The notes under the pieces: generated by a model
Seen by the model: the letters and a program-made list of their open reading frames with translations, nothing else
What the model was told of the DNA's origin: nothing
The model's database searches: none
DNA from: Terana coerulea
Lineage: Eukaryota > Basidiomycota > Agaricomycetes > Polyporales > Phanerochaetaceae
DNA: 21,377 bases
NCBI GenBank assembly: GCA_024811115.1
Contig: JAKOGH010000499.1
Span: forward strand, 1-21,377
Reading direction: 5' to 3'
Program-made: the position numbers and the translations under genes
In this document: positions 18,701-21,377 of the stretch, piece by piece
How the letters are laid out: each line of letters starts with the position of its first letter
Position numbering within the stretch: position 1 is the first letter of the stretch

Positions 18701-19160
18701 TGGTATCGCGCTGTCCTCAGGGACCTCCGTCGCCATCGAAGCCGCCGACATCGTCCTCGTGCGCTCCGACCTCCTCGACGTCGTCGCCGCGCTGCACCTC
18801 TCGCGCTCCATCTTCGCTGTCATCCGGCGCAACCTGATCTGGGCGTGCGTCTACAACATCCTCGGTATCCCGCTCGCGATGGGCCTCTTCCTGCCGCTCG
18901 GCCTGCACCTGCACCCCATGATGGCCGGCGCGGCGATGGCCTGCTCGTCCGTCAGCGTCGTCACGAGCTCGCTCATGCTCCGGTGGTGGGCGCGGCCACC
19001 GTCCAGCGTCGTCGCCGGCGAGACGATACCGCACGAAACTATGCTCGACTCGCTGCAAATGGCGGTTCGCGAACAGTGGAGTGCTTTCGCGGATCTGTTT
19101 AGGAGCCGGAAGGTGTCCGCGGGATACAGCCAGCTGCCTGTGGAGATGAACGAGGTGTAG
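15707..19160 (+). CDS. CCC2: Copper-transporting P1B-type ATPase, CCC2/ATP7-like
   Basis: Pumps Cu(I) from cytosol into the late Golgi, loading secreted or surface cuproenzymes such as multicopper oxidases. Exons 15707-15884, 15939-16058, 16451-18604, 18654-19160. Metal-binding domain 1 is intact ([12 protein letters not shown]); domain 2 reads [12 protein letters not shown], with the first Cys of CxxC replaced (16526-16549). Catalytic motifs are complete: TGEP (17378), CPC in helix 6 (17738), DKTGT with the phosphorylated Asp (17870), SEHPLAKA (18062), TGD (18461), GDGIND (18657), YN in helix 7, and a Met/Ser-rich helix 8. About 985 aa, usual size. The N-terminus is odd: the family-typical start [15 protein letters not shown] at 15707 falls out of frame at a run of five G (about 15838-15843), one base too many to reach domain 1. 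An ATG at 15795 is in frame with domain 1 and gives 956 aa. Intron 2 is 392 nt, far longer than the others. Confidence 0.93.
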
Positions 19161-19447
19161 TCAGCGTATGACGTGTGGTGCTTGGTTGCTGTATTTGTAT
19201 CCATCTTTGTCATTCATTGCTAGATTCGTTTTCACCTATTCTCTTGTATTTTTCTACTTGGATGGAAATTTACTCTATGGAATGGCCGTTGTTAATCTAC
19301 CCAGAATTGCGCGCCATACCAGTCGGTTCAAATATCGCGGTAACTTTGTGTGCAAGCACTTGCCAGAGGGTTTACCCTCGGTCCACGATTGATATGTACA
19401 GTCAATGAGGGCTTGTCATTATGTGGTGCTCCAGCCCGTCTTGAGCA

Positions 19448-20833
19448 TTACCGTTCAGAAGAATAATTACTAATGCACAGTTTCGCAGGAATGTTAACGT
19501 ATCCAAGAAGATTTAATCCGAATGCCATGGTCCATGGACACCGGCAGTTACAGCAGACGCTTGCGTCACCGGGAGAAACCCTCGGCCAACCCCCGTAGTG
19601 TCTCGGTAGTTCCCTGACGTCAATGCGAGCCAGAAGAGCGTCCAAAGTTGCGTTCCCGGTCGCAAACACGTTCAGGCTTGGTTCCACGGCACTCCAGAAG
19701 GGCAGTTTGAGAAAGAGAATTCCCTTTGCGACCCACGAAATCGCGGTCCACGTGTTTATTATGATGACTTCGGGCTGGAACATTTACTGAACTGAGCATA
19801 TGCCGAATGCTTAGCAAGACGACAGAGACGTACTATGATCATCGGGTAATGAGTGAACAACTCCGTATTTTGCTTGTTCGAGCTACGTTCGTTGGACGGC
19901 TGGGCTGCAATAAACTTCACGAAGGACCATCCCGCGAGATCGATAATCCCGAGGTACCCGTCGACGTCGTGGAAATTCAGCGAACGTGCCATCCTTTCGC
20001 TGTTCTGCAGGTCCCAGCTGAGTGCACGCTCCGTAGTCAGAACCGAAACGTCCGCTAGGAGAATCTTGGGAACACTTACCGACGATAGAGATGTTCGTCT
20101 CCGTACAGCAGCTTGTAGTTGGTATTGGGGTCCATCAATATGTATCTGGGATGAAAGAATGAGCAAGCTCACGAGTGAAGAAAAAGTAGCTCAGACGTAC
20201 TGAATAACCTTGCCTCGCTTGTCACGTCCAAAGCTCTGTTGCATCCTTGAGAACTGCTCTAGCTCAGGGAAACGCTGGGCCATCAAGTTGTCAATATCGT
20301 TGACCCGGCGCCATCGAATAGTAGCTGCAAGCTTCTGTGCAGCTGCACGCACGTCCAGCTTGCTTCAACCAGAAGAGGGATCAGCATTCAGTGTCGCCAG
20401 ATCTCCCTGTTGCTCACCTCGCGCGCAAGAACTTCATGAGAACGACGCTCACCCGAGCATCGGTAGCCGGGTTCTCGGGATCGATGGTCACACCCCACAT
20501 AGTGAAAGGCTGCACTTTGGCCTGCTGGTCGGTGAGATGGTTGCCCGCACGGTAAATCATGGGGAGTTTGGACTACATGCCAGTAAATAAGTCATTAATG
20601 ATACCCTCAGTCAAGTGCATAAAGAGCTGTACACGAAGAATTCTGAGGGCTTGCCACTCTGCCTCAGTGAAGCGCCTCGTGAGCGGGTTCTGAGGCTCAT
20701 TATCGTCAGACGGCGCCCCCTTCGTGTCAAGGCTTGTGTGTTTGTCCTCAGATGAAGAGACGTCGGTCATCAAGAGAGTCCTCTCATCGTCGTCCTCTGC
20801 TGGCAGATGGGTGGCACTAGGACGAGTTGTCAT
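19448..20833 (-). CDS. Divergent CRAL-TRIO (Sec14/Sfh5-type) protein, copy F
   Basis: Exons 20833-20633, 20572-20418, 20362-20201, 20145-20080, 20017-19834 and 19774-19448 join to 364 aa with no interruption. The start ATG opens MTTRPSATHLPAEDDDERTL, an acidic, probably disordered leader. Then come PQNPLTRRFTEAEWQALRIL, the CRAL-TRIO N-terminal stretch MWGVTIDPENPATDARVSV/LMKFLRAR, WRRVNDIDNLMAQRFPEL, GRDKRGKVIQY and YKLLYGDEHLYRRWDLQN. The ligand pocket strand reads NFHDVDGYLGIIDLAGWSF, so the His and Tyr of the Sfh5 motif are Ile (19944-19942) and Leu (19938-19936). The domain ends LPRHYGG as usual, but the next codon is TGG where paralog D has a TAG stop. The frame runs on for about 45 residues, Cys-rich at first (CCNCRCPW), to TAA at 19450-19448. 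Ligand unknown. It faces the ATPase tail to tail. Confidence 0.85.
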
Positions 20834-21143
20834 ATTATCTGTTTGACCGGACGGAGGGGATATGGAGGGACGCATATGACGCACTTTGCACACTGGTTAT
20901 AAGTATCCTGGCGGGGCTGTGCACAAACGCAATTTAGGCGCCTCGGACATCGGTCAGGCGCAATCGTTCCTAGTACCACCGGTACCGCCATCGCTTGCGG
21001 ACGTTCTGGCCGCACGTATCGCATCGCACTATCATGTCCTGTGGGAGGAATGGCTTTGGACGACAAATCGACATTCCACCGATCAACCAATTGAGCCCGA
21101 CGAGAGAGCAAGTCCTGTTCAATGGCATAGTGAAGATTATCCA
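20834..21143. other. Intergenic region between the aspartic protease fragment and gene F
   Basis: About 310 bp between two genes on the same strand. It holds the promoter of F and the 3' flank of the protease gene. I see no further coding sequence. Confidence 0.5.
20896..20904 (-). promoter_or_regulatory. Possible TATA box of gene F
   Basis: CTTATAACC on the minus strand, about 65 nt upstream of the F start codon. Single motif, weak evidence. Confidence 0.3.
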
Positions 21144-21377
21144 TTACTTCAGGTTCGCAAAGCCTACACGATTGTTTCCCAGATCAAAGGTCGTGTACGT
21201 TCTGCAGGAATGTGTCGCCGACAATCCAGAACGAAACGCTGCTCGAGCCGACAACCGCGCCTACGCAGTCGTTTGATCCCTGCTTGATCCGACCCAGGTT
21301 GAACAGGCTGGGAGATATGCTGAACGCCCGCCCGCCGAAGTTAAGGCTGACTTGCTCGGTCGATGAGCACGGGAAGC
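21144..21377 (-). pseudogene. A1 (pepsin-like) aspartic protease, C-terminal fragment, frameshifted, cut by right edge
   Basis: The minus strand from 21377 reads CSSTEQVSLNFGGRAFSISP, then LFNLGRIKQGSNDCVGAVVG and FWIVGDTFLQNV. This is the C-terminal lobe of secreted fungal A1 aspartic proteases, which degrade protein outside the cell. The Cys before the segment and the Cys in NDCVG would form the usual disulfide. Right after FLQNV the frame slips: homology continues two bases out as YTTFDLGNNRVGFANLK and a proper TAA stop at 21146-21144, while the original frame ends at TGA 21186-21184. A two-base deletion near 21197 explains both. The catalytic Asp residues and signal peptide would be right of the window. 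Whether the rest is intact is unknown; with the slip, the last 17 residues would be replaced by three. Confidence 0.75.

Noticed and set aside
1..21377. CRISPR arrays, bacterial operons or phage-like systems.
   Set aside because: Spliced eukaryotic genes throughout; the only short regular repeat is a two-unit hairpin pair at 9821-9937.

Overview
The window looks like nuclear DNA of an agaricomycete basidiomycete, probably a polypore-type white-rot fungus. Genes are split by many 45-75 nt GT-AG introns on both strands. Coding families are typical of that group: Sec14/CRAL-TRIO proteins, a lineage-restricted seven-helix membrane family, a fungal copper ATPase and an A1 aspartic protease. The retroelements are of Ty1/copia and LINE type. 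All gene models here were assembled by hand from conserved protein sequence plus splice sites, and most agree exon by exon between paralogs.

Layout, left to right. Bases 1-2339 are the 5' end of a decayed Ty1/copia element (minus strand: LTR, tRNA-iMet primer site, broken Gag); the rest lies beyond the left edge. Its LTR sits inside the fourth exon of a seven-helix membrane gene copy (A, 2340-3092), which also has frameshifts. Bases 3093-4819 are intergenic and hold a pair of GC-rich hairpin repeats. Copy D (4820-6084, plus) is a divergent CRAL-TRIO gene, complete in six exons except for one nonsense codon. Two more membrane-family copies follow on the minus strand: B (6256-7545, intact) and C (8474-9792, one nonsense codon). 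Just upstream of C lie two hairpin-bearing direct repeats, a 600-nt non-coding stretch dense in stem-loops, and a LINE remnant with RT thumb, RNase H and C-terminal zinc region (10546-12788). A gene-free stretch runs to 14132.

The right half has an SFH5-like CRAL-TRIO gene (E, 14133-15389, minus) divergent from a CCC2-type Cu(I) P-type ATPase (15707-19160, plus). Convergent to the ATPase is a second divergent CRAL-TRIO gene (F, 19448-20833, minus). The right edge cuts the 3' end of an aspartic protease gene (21144-21377, minus) with a small deletion.

The main biological points are these. Two gene families are locally amplified and interleaved, with copies at every stage from intact to destroyed. 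The divergent CRAL-TRIO copies D and F have both lost the His and Tyr that bind heme iron in yeast Sfh5, while E keeps them. The copper ATPase has lost a Cys of its second metal-binding domain and has a one-base frame problem near its N-terminus. The LINE-proximal structured segment has no explanation from coding content. Several single-base lesions (E start, ATPase start, protease tail) could be assembly errors rather than biology.
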